Origin: Bacteroidales bacterium
GTDB lineage: Bacteria; Bacteroidota; Bacteroidia; Bacteroidales; Marinilabiliaceae
Direction: 5' to 3'
NCBI GenBank assembly: GCA_024401335.1
Contig: JAKSLH010000005.1
Span: 62,001 to 126,000, forward strand
Length of the DNA: 64,000 nucleotides
In this document: positions 27,022-36,124 of the stretch, one piece after another
How the letters are laid out: each line of letters begins with the position of its first letter
Position numbering within the stretch: position 1 is the first letter of the stretch
The notes under the pieces: model-generated
What the model was told of the DNA's origin: nothing
Databases searched by the model: none
What the model saw: the letters and a program-made list of their open reading frames with translations, nothing else
Position numbers and translations under genes: made by a program

Positions 27022-29088
27022 ATGAGCGAAGAAAAGAAATACAAGAGAACACTTGTGACCTCTGCACTTCCATATGCTAATGGTCCTGTGCACATTGGTC
27101 ACCTTGCTGGTGTATATGTTCCAGCAGATATATATGTACGTTACCTGCGCCTGAAGGGCGAAGATGTATTGTTCATCGGCGGTTCTGACGAACATGGTGT
27201 ACCTATCACAATTCGTGCCCGCAAAGAAGGCATCACCCCACAGGATGTAGTTGATCGTTACCATACACTTATAAAGGAATCATTCAAAGAATTCGGAATA
27301 TCATTTGATGTTTATTCACGCACATCTTCGAAGACACATCATGAAACCGCGTCTGAATTCTTCAAAAAGTTATACGACAACAACCAGTTTGTTGAACAGG
27401 AGAGTGAACAGTATTATGATGAAGAAGCCAAGACATTCTTGGCGGACCGTTATATCGTAGGTGAATGTCCACGCTGTCATGCGGAGGGTGCTTATGGCGA
27501 CCAGTGTGAGAAGTGCGGTACAGCTCTTTCACCAACAGAACTCATCAATCCAGTCAGCAAGCTTTCTGGTTCGAAGCCAGTAATGCGCAAGACCAAGCAT
27601 TGGTATTTGCCACTTGACCGTCACCAGGGATGGTTGAAGAAATGGATTCTTGAAGACCACAAGGAATGGCGTTCAAATGTCTATGGCCAATGCAAGAGCT
27701 GGCTTGACATGGATCTTCAGCCTCGTGCAGTAACACGCGACCTTGATTGGGGCATACCTGTTCCAGTAGAGGGGGCCGAGGGCAAAGTACTCTACGTATG
27801 GTTTGATGCTCCTATCGGCTATATAAGCAACACAAAAGAGATCTGTCCTGACACATGGGAGACATGGTGGAAAGACCCTGAGACACGTATGCTTCACTTC
27901 ATCGGCAAGGACAACATCGTATTCCACTGCATTGTATTCCCTGCTATGCTGAAGGCATACGGCGGATTCAACCTTCCAGAGAATGTTCCAGCAAATGAAT
28001 TCTTGAACCTTGAAGGTGGCAAGATTTCTACATCAAAGAACTGGGCTATATGGATGCACGAATACTTGCAGGATTTCCCTGGCAAACAGGATGTATTGAG
28101 ATATGTATTGACTGCTAATGCACCAGAGACAAAGGACAACGACTTTACATGGAAAGATTTCCAAGGAAGAAACAACAGCGAGCTAGTTGCTATATTTGGA
28201 AACTTTGTAAACCGTGCTATAGTACTTACTCACAAGTATTTTGGTGGCAAGCTTCCTAAGCGTGGAGAATTGACCGATTACGACAAGGAAACTATCAAAG
28301 AATTCGTTGACGTAAAGAAGCAGGTAGAGAGCTATCTCGACGTATTCCGCTTCCGAGATGCACAGAAAGAGGCAATGAACCTTGCAAGAATCGGAAACAA
28401 ATACCTTGCAGATACTGAACCATGGAAGGTTGCAAAAACCGATCTTGATCGAGTAGCAACAATCTTGAACCTCTCATTGCAGATTGCTGCAAACCTTGCC
28501 ATTGCATTTGAACCATTCTTGCCATTCAGTGCAGCTAAATTGCGCGGTATGCTCAATATGTCAGAATGCAAGTGGGACGAGTTAGGTTCTGTTGACCTTC
28601 TCGCCGAAGGCCATGAGATTCGCCCAGCAGAACTGCTCTTCGAGAAGATAGAAGATGATGTCATTGACGCACAACTTCAGAGACTTGAACGTATCAAGAA
28701 AGAGAACGAAGAGGCACAGAAGGCTGCAGAAGCAGCTAATTGGAAGCCAGAAGAAGTAGGTGCACCAGTAGACTTCGAGACATTCGAGAAACTCGACATA
28801 CGATGCGGCAAGATACTTGACTGCCAAAAAGTACCTAAGGCAGACAAGCTTCTTCAGTTCAAGATTGATGATGGTATGGGTGGCAGAACTATTGTCAGCG
28901 GCATAGCAGCCTACTACAAGCCAGAAGATCTCATCGGCATGGAAGTATGCTTCATAGCCAATTTCCCAACACGTAAACTAAAGGGTGTGGAGAGCCAGGG
29001 AATGATACTATCAGCAGTTGACAAGGATGGCAAACTTGTAGTCATCTCGCCAAGCAAAGATGTCGCTCCTGGTAGCAAAGTTGGCTAA
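27022..29088 (+). CDS. metG: Methionyl-tRNA synthetase
   Basis: Charges initiator and elongator tRNA-Met. The 688-residue class I synthetase has [17 protein letters not shown] (HIGH) near residue 14, a zinc-binding [18 protein letters not shown] near 149-166, and KISTSKNWA as the KMSKS-type loop near residue 337. The anticodon-binding helical domain follows. The C-terminal 110 residues are a tRNA-binding OB fold ([14 protein letters not shown] to [14 protein letters not shown]), which usually also dimerises the enzyme. Start and length agree with the family. Confidence 0.96.
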   Translation: MSEEKKYKRTLVTSALPYANGPVHIGHLAGVYVPADIYVRYLRLKGEDVLFIGGSDEHGVPITIRARKEGITPQDVVDRYHTLIKESFKEFGISFDVYSRTSSKTHHETASEFFKKLYDNNQFVEQESEQYYDEEAKTFLADRYIVGECPRCHAEGAYGDQCEKCGTALSPTELINPVSKLSGSKPVMRKTKHWYLPLDRHQGWLKKWILEDHKEWRSNVYGQCKSWLDMDLQPRAVTRDLDWGIPVPVEGAEGKVLYVWFDAPIGYISNTKEICPDTWETWWKDPETRMLHFIGKDNIVFHCIVFPAMLKAYGGFNLPENVPANEFLNLEGGKISTSKNWAIWMHEYLQDFPGKQDVLRYVLTANAPETKDNDFTWKDFQGRNNSELVAIFGNFVNRAIVLTHKYFGGKLPKRGELTDYDKETIKEFVDVKKQVESYLDVFRFRDAQKEAMNLARIGNKYLADTEPWKVAKTDLDRVATILNLSLQIAANLAIAFEPFLPFSAAKLRGMLNMSECKWDELGSVDLLAEGHEIRPAELLFEKIEDDVIDAQLQRLERIKKENEEAQKAAEAANWKPEEVGAPVDFETFEKLDIRCGKILDCQKVPKADKLLQFKIDDGMGGRTIVSGIAAYYKPEDLIGMEVCFIANFPTRKLKGVESQGMILSAVDKDGKLVVISPSKDVAPGSKVG

Positions 29089-29155
29089 TAGCACTAGAAC
29101 ATACCATTACAAGAGACCTTCCAATTATTAAAAAACAAAAAAAGATTGAAAGGTA

Positions 29156-29186
29156 TTGCGTAGGAAAGAAAAACAAACTATCTTTG
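29156..29186 (+). promoter_or_regulatory. Promoter of the tRNA-Glu/rpsT/tRNA-Glu transcript
   Basis: TTG (29156-29158), 20 nt, TATCTTTG (29179-29186). It lies 38 nt before the first tRNA; no other promoter is obvious before rpsT. Confidence 0.75.
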
Positions 29187-29222
29187 CACCGCAAATGGAG
29201 AAAATCCACTTGTAATAATAAG

Positions 29223-29297
29223 GCGGCCCGTTCGTCTATCGGTTAGGACGAGAGATTTTCATTCTCTAAAGAGCAGTTCGATTCTGCTACGGGCTAC
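29223..29297 (+). repeat. 75-bp direct repeat, first copy (holds tRNA-Glu)
   Basis: Identical to 29661-29735. The identity extends only 2 nt before and 1 nt after the tRNA, so the repeat is essentially the tRNA gene itself. Confidence 0.9.
29225..29296 (+). tRNA. tRNA-Glu (anticodon TTC), copy 1
   Basis: The acceptor stem GGCCCGT pairs with ACGGGCT (a G-T wobble at the first pair), discriminator A at 29296. The anticodon stem AGAGA/TCTCT encloses the loop TTTTCAT, giving anticodon TTC, and GTTCGATTC forms the T loop. CCA is not encoded. It lies 64 nt before rpsT. Confidence 0.95.
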
Positions 29298-29360
29298 AAC
29301 GAGACAAAAGTCGGAAGACAAAGTTTCGAAGATATTTATTAGATTAATAAAGTTAGAAAA

Positions 29361-29615
29361 ATGGCAAACCATCAATCTGCAATCAAGAGAACTCGTCAGA
29401 TCGAGAAGCGCAGACTTCACAATCGCTACTATGCGAAGACTGCTCGTAACGCTGTGAAGGCTCTTCGTCAGACAACTGACAAGGCTGCAGCTACTGAGTT
29501 GCTGCCAAAGGTTTCTTCAATGTTGGACAAGCTCGCAAAGCGCAACATCATCCACAAGAACAAGGCTGCAAACTTGAAGTCAAAGCTTGCAAAGCATATC
29601 AATAAGCTCGCCTAA
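29361..29615 (+). CDS. rpsT: 30S ribosomal protein S20
   Basis: A basic 84-residue protein that binds 16S rRNA early in 30S assembly. It opens [22 protein letters not shown], of which the MANxxSAxKR and RN(R) stretches are the family signature, followed by [11 protein letters not shown] and a C-terminal [17 protein letters not shown]. Length is standard. It lies between two identical tRNA-Glu genes and is probably processed from one transcript that begins at 29186 and stops at 29776. Confidence 0.97.
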   Translation: MANHQSAIKRTRQIEKRRLHNRYYAKTARNAVKALRQTTDKAAATELLPKVSSMLDKLAKRNIIHKNKAANLKSKLAKHINKLA

Positions 29616-29660
29616 TTCTACGGAATTAGATAGCAATTGACAGGTAAAACGATATTATTC

Positions 29661-29735
29661 GCGGCCCGTTCGTCTATCGGTTAGGACGAGAGATTTTCAT
29701 TCTCTAAAGAGCAGTTCGATTCTGCTACGGGCTAC
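29661..29735 (+). repeat. 75-bp direct repeat, second copy (holds tRNA-Glu)
   Basis: Identical to 29223-29297; the copies are 438 nt apart and flank rpsT. Confidence 0.9.
29663..29734 (+). tRNA. tRNA-Glu (anticodon TTC), copy 2
   Basis: Every base is the same as in the first copy; same anticodon TTC and no encoded CCA. It starts 47 nt after the rpsT stop and is followed within 6 nt by a strong terminator. Confidence 0.95.
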
Positions 29736-29739
29736 CTGA

Positions 29740-29776
29740 GCAGTTCTCCGAAAAGGAGGACTGCTTTTGCTTTTTT
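29740..29776 (+). terminator. Terminator of the tRNA-Glu/rpsT unit
   Basis: GCAGTTCTCC (29740-29749) pairs with GGAGGACTGC (29755-29764) with one G-T pair and a short GAAAA loop, followed by TTTTGCTTTTTT. Confidence 0.88.
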
Positions 29777-29828
29777 ATAGACATGCTTTTTAGCAACAGC
29801 ATTCTTATACTTAATAGCCGTACATAAG

Positions 29829-29872
29829 ACAAAAAAAACGATGCCAAATTCTATTGTAAGAACATGGCATCG
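29829..29872 (-). terminator. Terminator of the second manC
   Basis: On the minus strand CGATGCCA (29865-29872) pairs with TGGCATCG (29839-29846), followed by a run of eight T. Confidence 0.85.
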
Positions 29873-29915
29873 ACAATTATTTCATTATGGAGTACTACTC
29901 CGCTGTCGTCATAAA

Positions 29916-30995
29916 CTATTTCTCGATTGCGGCATCAATATCGGCAGCATAGGTAGAGACAAGACGTCCGTTAGAACGTTGACAAATCAACAAGATACCG
30001 TTGTTTTCCACTACCATATAGTCCTTAAGTCCTTCAACGATACATACCTTCGATTCTGGCAAGCTAACAAGACAACCTTCAGATTCCTTAAAAATGGTTC
30101 GGCCTCCAGTAATGGCATTTGCCTTATTATCCTTCTGAGCCTGTTCGTATATGGCATCCCATCCACCAAGGTCGCTCCATGACGCATCAGTCTGCTCCAA
30201 ATAGACGTTAGTAGCTCTTTCGAGGACCGCATAGTCAATAGAGATATTATCACATTCGTCATAAACCTGACGTATGGCTTCTTTAGTCCAATATGTAAAA
30301 GGCATAGAATCCAAATGATCGAACTGACTCTGAACGCTAGGAAGATATTTGCTCAAAGCCATTTCTATCGCCTTGACATTCCACACAAAGACGCCCGAGT
30401 TCCAACAGAACTCCCCACACTCATAGAATATCTGTGCCATCTCTTGATTTGGCTTCTCAGTAAACGTCTTAACCTTAAACAAAGATGGAGCACTAGGGTC
30501 AACTACATCACCAAACTGAATATATCCAAATGAGGTCTCAGGCTTGTATGCCTTGACACCGATAGTGACAAGAGCGTCATTGTTTTCAGCGAACTTGATG
30601 GCATTTCTAACACTATTTACGAAAACATTATTGTCAAGAATAAGGTGATCGGAAGGAGTGACTACTGTTACAGCCTCAGAGTCGTGTTGCTTAACAAAAG
30701 TATTGGCGTAAGCTATACATGTCGCTGTATTTCTACGGAATGGTTCACTTAATATATTCTGTTCAGGCAGTTCAGGCAATTGCTTACGCACAAGATGTGC
30801 ATATTCATCGTTTGTTACAACCACAAAATGGTCGGGTTCGCAGATAGAACAGAAACGATCATAAGTAAGCTGAAGCATGGTACGGCCGACGCCGACCAAA
30901 TCTATAAACTGTTTAGGAGCAGAAGGTTGACTCATTGGCCATAGACGACTGCCCTGACCTCCAGCCATTATAATGCAATATATATTAGGTTTCAT
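29916..30995 (-). CDS. manC: Mannose-1-phosphate guanylyltransferase (copy 2)
   Basis: A 359-residue short-form GDP-mannose pyrophosphorylase. The start at 30995 (MKPNIYCIIMAGGQGSRLWP) places the signature at the usual distance; the frame open to 31085 adds 30 hydrophobic residues upstream without match to the family. PKQFIDLVG, QLTYDRF, the FTEKPNQEMAQ motif, CWNSGVFVW and WSDLGGWDAIY are all present. It is clearly diverged from the copy at 11566 (for example GGQGSRLW against GGVGSRFW). It is monocistronic. Two copies may serve different glycans, or different growth conditions. Confidence 0.94.
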   Translation of the reverse strand: MKPNIYCIIMAGGQGSRLWPMSQPSAPKQFIDLVGVGRTMLQLTYDRFCSICEPDHFVVVTNDEYAHLVRKQLPELPEQNILSEPFRRNTATCIAYANTFVKQHDSEAVTVVTPSDHLILDNNVFVNSVRNAIKFAENNDALVTIGVKAYKPETSFGYIQFGDVVDPSAPSLFKVKTFTEKPNQEMAQIFYECGEFCWNSGVFVWNVKAIEMALSKYLPSVQSQFDHLDSMPFTYWTKEAIRQVYDECDNISIDYAVLERATNVYLEQTDASWSDLGGWDAIYEQAQKDNKANAITGGRTIFKESEGCLVSLPESKVCIVEGLKDYMVVENNGILLICQRSNGRLVSTYAADIDAAIEK

Positions 30996-31091
30996 AATGA
31001 CATTAGAAAATGTGTTCAATAAAAGTATATCTTTAAAGATATGCCAATATAAGACAATTTTTGTATTTTTGGCATAACATATCAAAATAAA

Positions 31092-31841
31092 ATGTTCCTA
31101 GCTTCAACTTTCGCACATATAGGTAAGTATTGTCTCTTTCTTGGTCAAACATGCCGGAAACCAGAGAAGTGGCGAGTGTTTTTAAGAAACATACTCGTTG
31201 AGATTGACAAAGTTGGAGTTGATTCAATGGGTATTGTAACCATCATCTCATTATTCGTTGGTGCCGTCATCACAATACAGACAGCCAACAACCTAGACAA
31301 TCCGTTCATACCGACCTACACAGTAGGATTCGCAGCACGAGAATGTATTATACTTGAATTCTCGCCTACAATCATCTGTCTTGTATTGGCAGGCAAAGTC
31401 GGTTCAAACATATCATCCGAAATAGGAACTATGCGCATTACAGAGCAGATAGACGCCCTAGACATTATGGGGATAAACTCTGCAGGCTACCTTGCTGCGC
31501 CAAAGATCATAGCGATGCTCGTCAGTGTACCACTGCTTGTTATATACAGTATTGCGATAGGCATATACGGCGGATATCTTGCAGGCAAATACACCGGGCT
31601 TGTTCCTCCTGATGACTTTATCTATGGTATTCATTTCTCGTTAAAGCCTCATTACATACCATATTCATTGTTCAAGTCAACAATATTTGGCTTTATCATT
31701 GCGTCGATATCATCGTATTGTGGATACTACACACATGGAGGTGCGCTTGAAGTCGGAAAGTCGAGTACAAAGGCTGTTGTCATCAGCAGCATCGTTGTCT
31801 TGATGTTTAACCTTATAATCACCGAATTGCTATTGTCATGA
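31092..31841 (+). CDS. mlaE: MlaE-family ABC transporter permease
   Basis: Inner-membrane permease of the Mla-type lipid transport system, which moves phospholipids between the membranes. The 249-residue protein has about five to six membrane helices and the conserved core SMGIVTIISLFVGAVITIQ, AARECIILEFSPTI, AGKVGSNISSEIGTMRITEQ (coupling region) and DALDIMGIN. It overlaps the ATPase gene by 4 nt. The MCE protein MlaD, which usually completes the complex, is not encoded here and must be elsewhere. Confidence 0.93.
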   Translation: MFLASTFAHIGKYCLFLGQTCRKPEKWRVFLRNILVEIDKVGVDSMGIVTIISLFVGAVITIQTANNLDNPFIPTYTVGFAARECIILEFSPTIICLVLAGKVGSNISSEIGTMRITEQIDALDIMGINSAGYLAAPKIIAMLVSVPLLVIYSIAIGIYGGYLAGKYTGLVPPDDFIYGIHFSLKPHYIPYSLFKSTIFGFIIASISSYCGYYTHGGALEVGKSSTKAVVISSIVVLMFNLIITELLLS

Positions 31842-32581
31842 TAGAAGCGAAGAATGTTGTCAAGGTATTTGGAGAGAGAACAATTCTCCATGGCATTGAT
31901 GCGGTATTTGAAACAGGCAAGACGAATCTCATCATTGGCAAAAGCGGTTCGGGAAAGACAGTGCTGCTCAAATCGCTGGTCGGATTGTACGACATTGATT
32001 CTGGTGACATATTATATGATGGTCGCAGCACCAAGACGATGGACAGGAAACAGAAGAACTCAATCCGCCAGGAGATAGGAATGCTATTTCAGGGGTCGGC
32101 ACTCTTCGACTCGTTGACTGTCGAAGAAAACGTCAGATTTCCATTGGACATGTTTACCGACATGTCGTTAGAGGAACGTCAAGAAAGGGCAAATTTCTGC
32201 CTGAAAAGGGTCAATATAATCAATTCAAACCATCTTTATCCTTCAGAGATAAGTGGTGGCATGCAAAAACGAGTAGCGATAGCCAGAGCTATAGCCCTTA
32301 ATCCGAAATATCTGTTCTGTGACGAGCCAAATTCCGGACTAGACCCCGTCACTGCAGCTGTCATAGACAACCTCATCAGCGAGATCACGAAAGAGTATGG
32401 GATAACGACTATCATGAATACACACGACATGAACTCTGTATTCTCGATAGGAGAGAAGATTATCTTCATCAACGAGGGTCACAAGGCGTGGGAAGGCTCG
32501 AGTGACACCATAACAAACTCAAATTGCGAGCCGCTTGATGAGTTCATCAAGACAACTCGCAATATTATATCAAAGCTATAG
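31838..32581 (+). CDS. mlaF: MlaF-like ABC transporter ATPase
   Basis: ATPase partner of the MlaE permease; 247 residues. Walker A is GKSGSGKTVLL (about 34-44), the signature SGGMQKRVAIARA lies near residue 140 and Walker B is YLFCDEPNSGLDP, followed by the H-loop NTHDM. It overlaps mlaE by 4 nt (ATGA) and ends 12 nt before the convergent GH67 gene. No mlaD or mlaB is present next to it. Confidence 0.93.
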   Translation: MIEAKNVVKVFGERTILHGIDAVFETGKTNLIIGKSGSGKTVLLKSLVGLYDIDSGDILYDGRSTKTMDRKQKNSIRQEIGMLFQGSALFDSLTVEENVRFPLDMFTDMSLEERQERANFCLKRVNIINSNHLYPSEISGGMQKRVAIARAIALNPKYLFCDEPNSGLDPVTAAVIDNLISEITKEYGITTIMNTHDMNSVFSIGEKIIFINEGHKAWEGSSDTITNSNCEPLDEFIKTTRNIISKL

Positions 32582-32593
32582 GACTAATCCCTA

Positions 32594-34684
32594 TTACATT
32601 TTCTCCCCTCTATAACCCTTTGAAGCACATTCATAGTTGGTGATATTGATATGATACTTCATCATGTCATCAAGTTTGTATATAGTCTTCTGAGGTATAG
32701 GCATTTTGCTATACTGCTGGAAATAAAGCAGGCATCCATCGTGCCACCAGCGAGCATCGTCGCGCTGAATGGTCAGTCTGTTGTTGACGTCTTCCCACAT
32801 AGCCTTGTCGACATAAGGTTCTATACGCTTCCATGAGGCCAAGAAATGGTCGGTCATAGTAAGTCCCTTGTCGTAATGGCGGCACAACTCATTCCACAAC
32901 GTCTGTCCATTCTTCATTCTGAAGTTCCAATCGACATGATGGAACCACAGGAGATATTTGTCAGGACATTGATTAATATCGTTATAGAGTGAACAGAGAG
33001 GTTCATTATATTGGCCTGTAGCGTTAGAACCCGTCTTGCTACGGTCAGAGCCTAAACCCTTTTCATCAGCTCTATGATAGTACTTAGGCATCCAGTCGGG
33101 ACGTGCGCCAGGGACATCGCACCAAGGTTCTGGTCCATAATGATGGCCCCAAGCAAAGATATGATGCAAGCCAAGAGGCATCATATAGTCAACCACCGCC
33201 TCATGGCTTTCGAGAAGCATATCACGGAAAGTGTTTTCGGCATGGAGAGGCAAGGAAGGCAATGTCAGGCGTATCCACTCTGTAGCAAGACTGTCGGGAG
33301 TCATATCGGCATTCCATGCAAGACGTCCGAAAGCATACCAATTGGCCTGAGCCAAAGGATGGGCACACCAGTTAGGTTCGTCACCGATATTAGAAACGCC
33401 CGCAATAGCCGTATATTTAGCACCGGCAATCTTTTGGCTTGTCAGCTTAGTAATTGTAGAGCCAGCACCATCACGATATGTATCAGCGTTCATAGTCTCG
33501 CACCACATAGAAGGCAAGAAACAAACATGGTTGCTTGCACCCGTATATTCCTGTGTGATCTGAAGTTCGACAGCCATCTGAGTGTTGTGGAGAGCACCGA
33601 ACAACGGACTGAAAGGTTCACGTGGCTGGAAATCGATAGGACCGTTCTTGATCTGGATAATCACATTATCAGCAAACTCACCGTCGAGAGGTTTGAACTC
33701 AAGATAGGCCTGTTTTGCTCTGTCGGCGTCGGAAGGAGAATAAACGAAAGCTCTCCAGACAACGACACCACCGTATAGATTAAGAGCCTCGGCGAGCATG
33801 TTGGCACCTTCGGAATGAGATCGGCCATAGTCAAGCGGGCCAGGCAGTCCCTCGCTATTAGCCTTTACCAAGAAACCGCCGAAATCAGGAATATGGGCAT
33901 ATATCTCTTGAGCCTTATCCTGCCACCAATGGCGCACATGAGGGTTTAGCGGATCAGCGTTCAACAGACCGCTAAGATTCATTGGAGAGGAGAAATTAAC
34001 CGACAAGAAAACCTTTATACCATAAGGTCGAAGGATGTCGGCAATCATAGCTACCTTAGGGAGGTTGTTGCCCGACAAAATTTCAGGTGAAGCATTGACG
34101 TTGTTAAGGACAACAGCATTAATGCCGACAGAGGCATTAGCACGAGCATAGGCCTTATAACGGACAACATCTTCGTCGGTTATCTCATCCCAATGCCATA
34201 GAGATTTTCCGGCATATCCGCGTTCTACTGTACCATCCATATTATCCCAATGGTTGAGCATACGCAAGTCGTATGAAGGGATCTGGCGAGAAGGCGAAAT
34301 GGCATTCGCATCAACGTTCTGCTGTCGCATAATATCGAAAGCCGCATAAAGCAAAGCCACGTCTGTTCTGCCATGAACGGAAACCGTCTTACCGCTAACC
34401 GACAATTCGTATCCATCATTGCCAAGGATAGAATCGCCATCGAGCGAAAACTCTACCGTATCGGCCAAATTCAGATAGGCCAATTCTTCACGAATAAGGC
34501 CAAGAGTTGGAGTTGAATCCTCCAACAAAACAACAGCAGACCCTTTACTAGAGTTCAGTTCATTCTGAAACCATAGCATTGAACCATCATAATTAGACAC
34601 AACAGGATCTGCACAGCATGCAAACATACTCACGGACGTCACAAGTCCTACTCCGATTTTTACTTTTTCAATTAAATTGTGCAT
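32594..34684 (-). CDS. Alpha-glucuronidase (GH67) lipoprotein
   Basis: Removes (4-O-methyl-)glucuronic acid from the non-reducing end of glucurono-xylooligosaccharides. The 696-residue protein has an N-terminal hydrophobic segment with a possible lipobox (FACCADP), an N-terminal beta/alpha domain (about 30-130) and a TIM barrel. Signature stretches are YDLRMLNHWDNMDGTVERGY, GFLVKANSEGLPGP (Glu, the general acid), and IQIKNGPIDFQPREP (the Asp and Glu of the base pair). Length matches the family (about 700). It follows the GH5 gene with 2 nt between stop and start, so the two are one operon. There is no SusC/SusD pair or regulator beside them. Confidence 0.9.
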   Translation of the reverse strand: MHNLIEKVKIGVGLVTSVSMFACCADPVVSNYDGSMLWFQNELNSSKGSAVVLLEDSTPTLGLIREELAYLNLADTVEFSLDGDSILGNDGYELSVSGKTVSVHGRTDVALLYAAFDIMRQQNVDANAISPSRQIPSYDLRMLNHWDNMDGTVERGYAGKSLWHWDEITDEDVVRYKAYARANASVGINAVVLNNVNASPEILSGNNLPKVAMIADILRPYGIKVFLSVNFSSPMNLSGLLNADPLNPHVRHWWQDKAQEIYAHIPDFGGFLVKANSEGLPGPLDYGRSHSEGANMLAEALNLYGGVVVWRAFVYSPSDADRAKQAYLEFKPLDGEFADNVIIQIKNGPIDFQPREPFSPLFGALHNTQMAVELQITQEYTGASNHVCFLPSMWCETMNADTYRDGAGSTITKLTSQKIAGAKYTAIAGVSNIGDEPNWCAHPLAQANWYAFGRLAWNADMTPDSLATEWIRLTLPSLPLHAENTFRDMLLESHEAVVDYMMPLGLHHIFAWGHHYGPEPWCDVPGARPDWMPKYYHRADEKGLGSDRSKTGSNATGQYNEPLCSLYNDINQCPDKYLLWFHHVDWNFRMKNGQTLWNELCRHYDKGLTMTDHFLASWKRIEPYVDKAMWEDVNNRLTIQRDDARWWHDGCLLYFQQYSKMPIPQKTIYKLDDMMKYHINITNYECASKGYRGEKM

Positions 34685-34686
34685 TG

Positions 34687-36009
34687 TTATTGCAATGTAT
34701 TAGAAATCTTAGCGTTAGCCTCACGTATAATGCGGATGGTACTATCAGTAGAGAAGACAGAGTTAAGTCCCTGTTCCTCTTGAGCCGGATCGCCCGTATA
34801 GTCATCGCCGACCTGCCAGAAGACGTGGTCGGACGAAGGCTGTGCGTCGCCGCCCCATGCCCAGAAATTGCAGCCCGCAAAGCATCCACGTGAAGCAGCC
34901 TGTTCAGCTATATAATCAAATATAAATTCATAGTATGAGTCGCGAGAGAGTGTAGAGCTCTCACGAGAAAACTTCATATCGTCACGAGGGTAGCCAAACT
35001 CTTCGAGAACCAGTGGCTTGCTATATTTTTGAGCCAAAGCCTGGTGCAGTTCGATATAAGCCATAGTGTTTTTCTTAGCACGCTGGAGGTTGTCGGCCAA
35101 GCTATCTTTCTTAGTCCAATCCCAGTTGTATGGCCATATATGAATATTCAGGTAGTCCATGTTCTTGTCGGCATGAATCTCCTCGTATATATCAATGTCT
35201 TGTTCACAGCCATGCTTACCCTCGCTACCAGACGAGACAAGATGATTATTGTCGATACTCTTGATAAGAGCAGTCACACTTTGCATCCAATCGACAAAAG
35301 CCTCCTTATTATCATCAGAGAAGCAACGAGGTTCGTTACCGACCTGCCATGTCATGATTGTAGGGTCATTGACATAAGCCACGTTAGTATAACGATTAGT
35401 GCGTCCCATGATAAAGCGGACATGGTTGGCAAACATCTCCTGAGCCTCGGGGCATCTCATATATTGCTTGACGTAATCCATATAAGTAGGCCAACCGTCG
35501 ATGCTTGGGATAGGAGCCCTACCCTTGCCACACCACTGGAGATAGACAGAATAACCGCCTGACCATTCCCATGCGTTATTAAGATAGAGGACCGCCTTCA
35601 TATCGCGCTTGCCCATTTCAGCCAAAAGGAAATCGAGGCCAGCAAGGATGGTGTCGTTGTATACACCAGGAGCAGTCTGAAGAGTAGGCTGAACTCTAGA
35701 AGGCAAGCCGTTTTCTCCATCGGCGCCTACCAAGATACGCAGGTTGTCAACACCTATATTGCAGAGAGAGTCGAGTTCAGATATGAGTCGAGCCCTGTTG
35801 CCGCCTTGACCTTCAGAGCCAAGAATTGCACCATACCAGAAATTAGCGCCGACGTAATAGTAAGGCTTTCCGTTCTTTACGAAATGGCCATCTTCGATAG
35901 ACACGAAGTCGGTCTTGTCAGCCATGCTAGTATCCTGTTGCTGGCTACAAGCCATCAAAGCAACAGACAAGAAAGATGAAAGAACAATATCTTTTAATAC
36001 TCTACTCAT
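34687..36009 (-). CDS. GH5 (subfamily 7-like) endo-beta-mannanase lipoprotein
   Basis: Endo-acting glycoside hydrolase of clan A, most like GH5_7 beta-mannanases. The 440-residue protein has a lipoprotein signal (VALMACSQQQ, Cys near residue 22), then the barrel with GANFWYGAILGS, DNLRILVGADG, LNNAWEWSGG, TWQVGNEPR (the acid/base Glu) and PLVLEEFGYPRD (the nucleophile Glu). Length and motif order suit a mannanase; cleavage of mannan, glucomannan or a related polymer is inferred. Promoter -7 at 36037. It is operonic with the GH67 gene, an unusual pairing because GH67 acts on xylan-type side chains. Confidence 0.86.
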   Translation of the reverse strand: MSRVLKDIVLSSFLSVALMACSQQQDTSMADKTDFVSIEDGHFVKNGKPYYYVGANFWYGAILGSEGQGGNRARLISELDSLCNIGVDNLRILVGADGENGLPSRVQPTLQTAPGVYNDTILAGLDFLLAEMGKRDMKAVLYLNNAWEWSGGYSVYLQWCGKGRAPIPSIDGWPTYMDYVKQYMRCPEAQEMFANHVRFIMGRTNRYTNVAYVNDPTIMTWQVGNEPRCFSDDNKEAFVDWMQSVTALIKSIDNNHLVSSGSEGKHGCEQDIDIYEEIHADKNMDYLNIHIWPYNWDWTKKDSLADNLQRAKKNTMAYIELHQALAQKYSKPLVLEEFGYPRDDMKFSRESSTLSRDSYYEFIFDYIAEQAASRGCFAGCNFWAWGGDAQPSSDHVFWQVGDDYTGDPAQEEQGLNSVFSTDSTIRIIREANAKISNTLQ

Positions 36010-36036
36010 TCCCGATATGTATTACTTGTTTCGTCG

Positions 36037-36044
36037 CAAAGATA
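36037..36044 (-). promoter_or_regulatory. -7 element of the GH5/GH67 operon
   Basis: Minus strand TATCTTTG, a full consensus match, 27 nt before the ATG at 36009; the nearest TTG is 16 nt upstream, a short spacing. Confidence 0.55.
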
Positions 36045-36124
36045 AAGTAATATTTGTTAACAAGTATGTACTATTATGTCATTTTATTTGCATTTTATAA
36101 CACAATAGACATATTGACGGAGCG

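Noticed and set aside
27022-29088. KISTS instead of KMSKS in MetG as a defect
   Set aside because: KxSTS-type loops are common in this form of methionyl-tRNA synthetase.
29223-29735. tRNA-Glu duplication as the edges of an integrated element
   Set aside because: The repeat is only the tRNA gene, the interval contains just rpsT, and there is no integrase.
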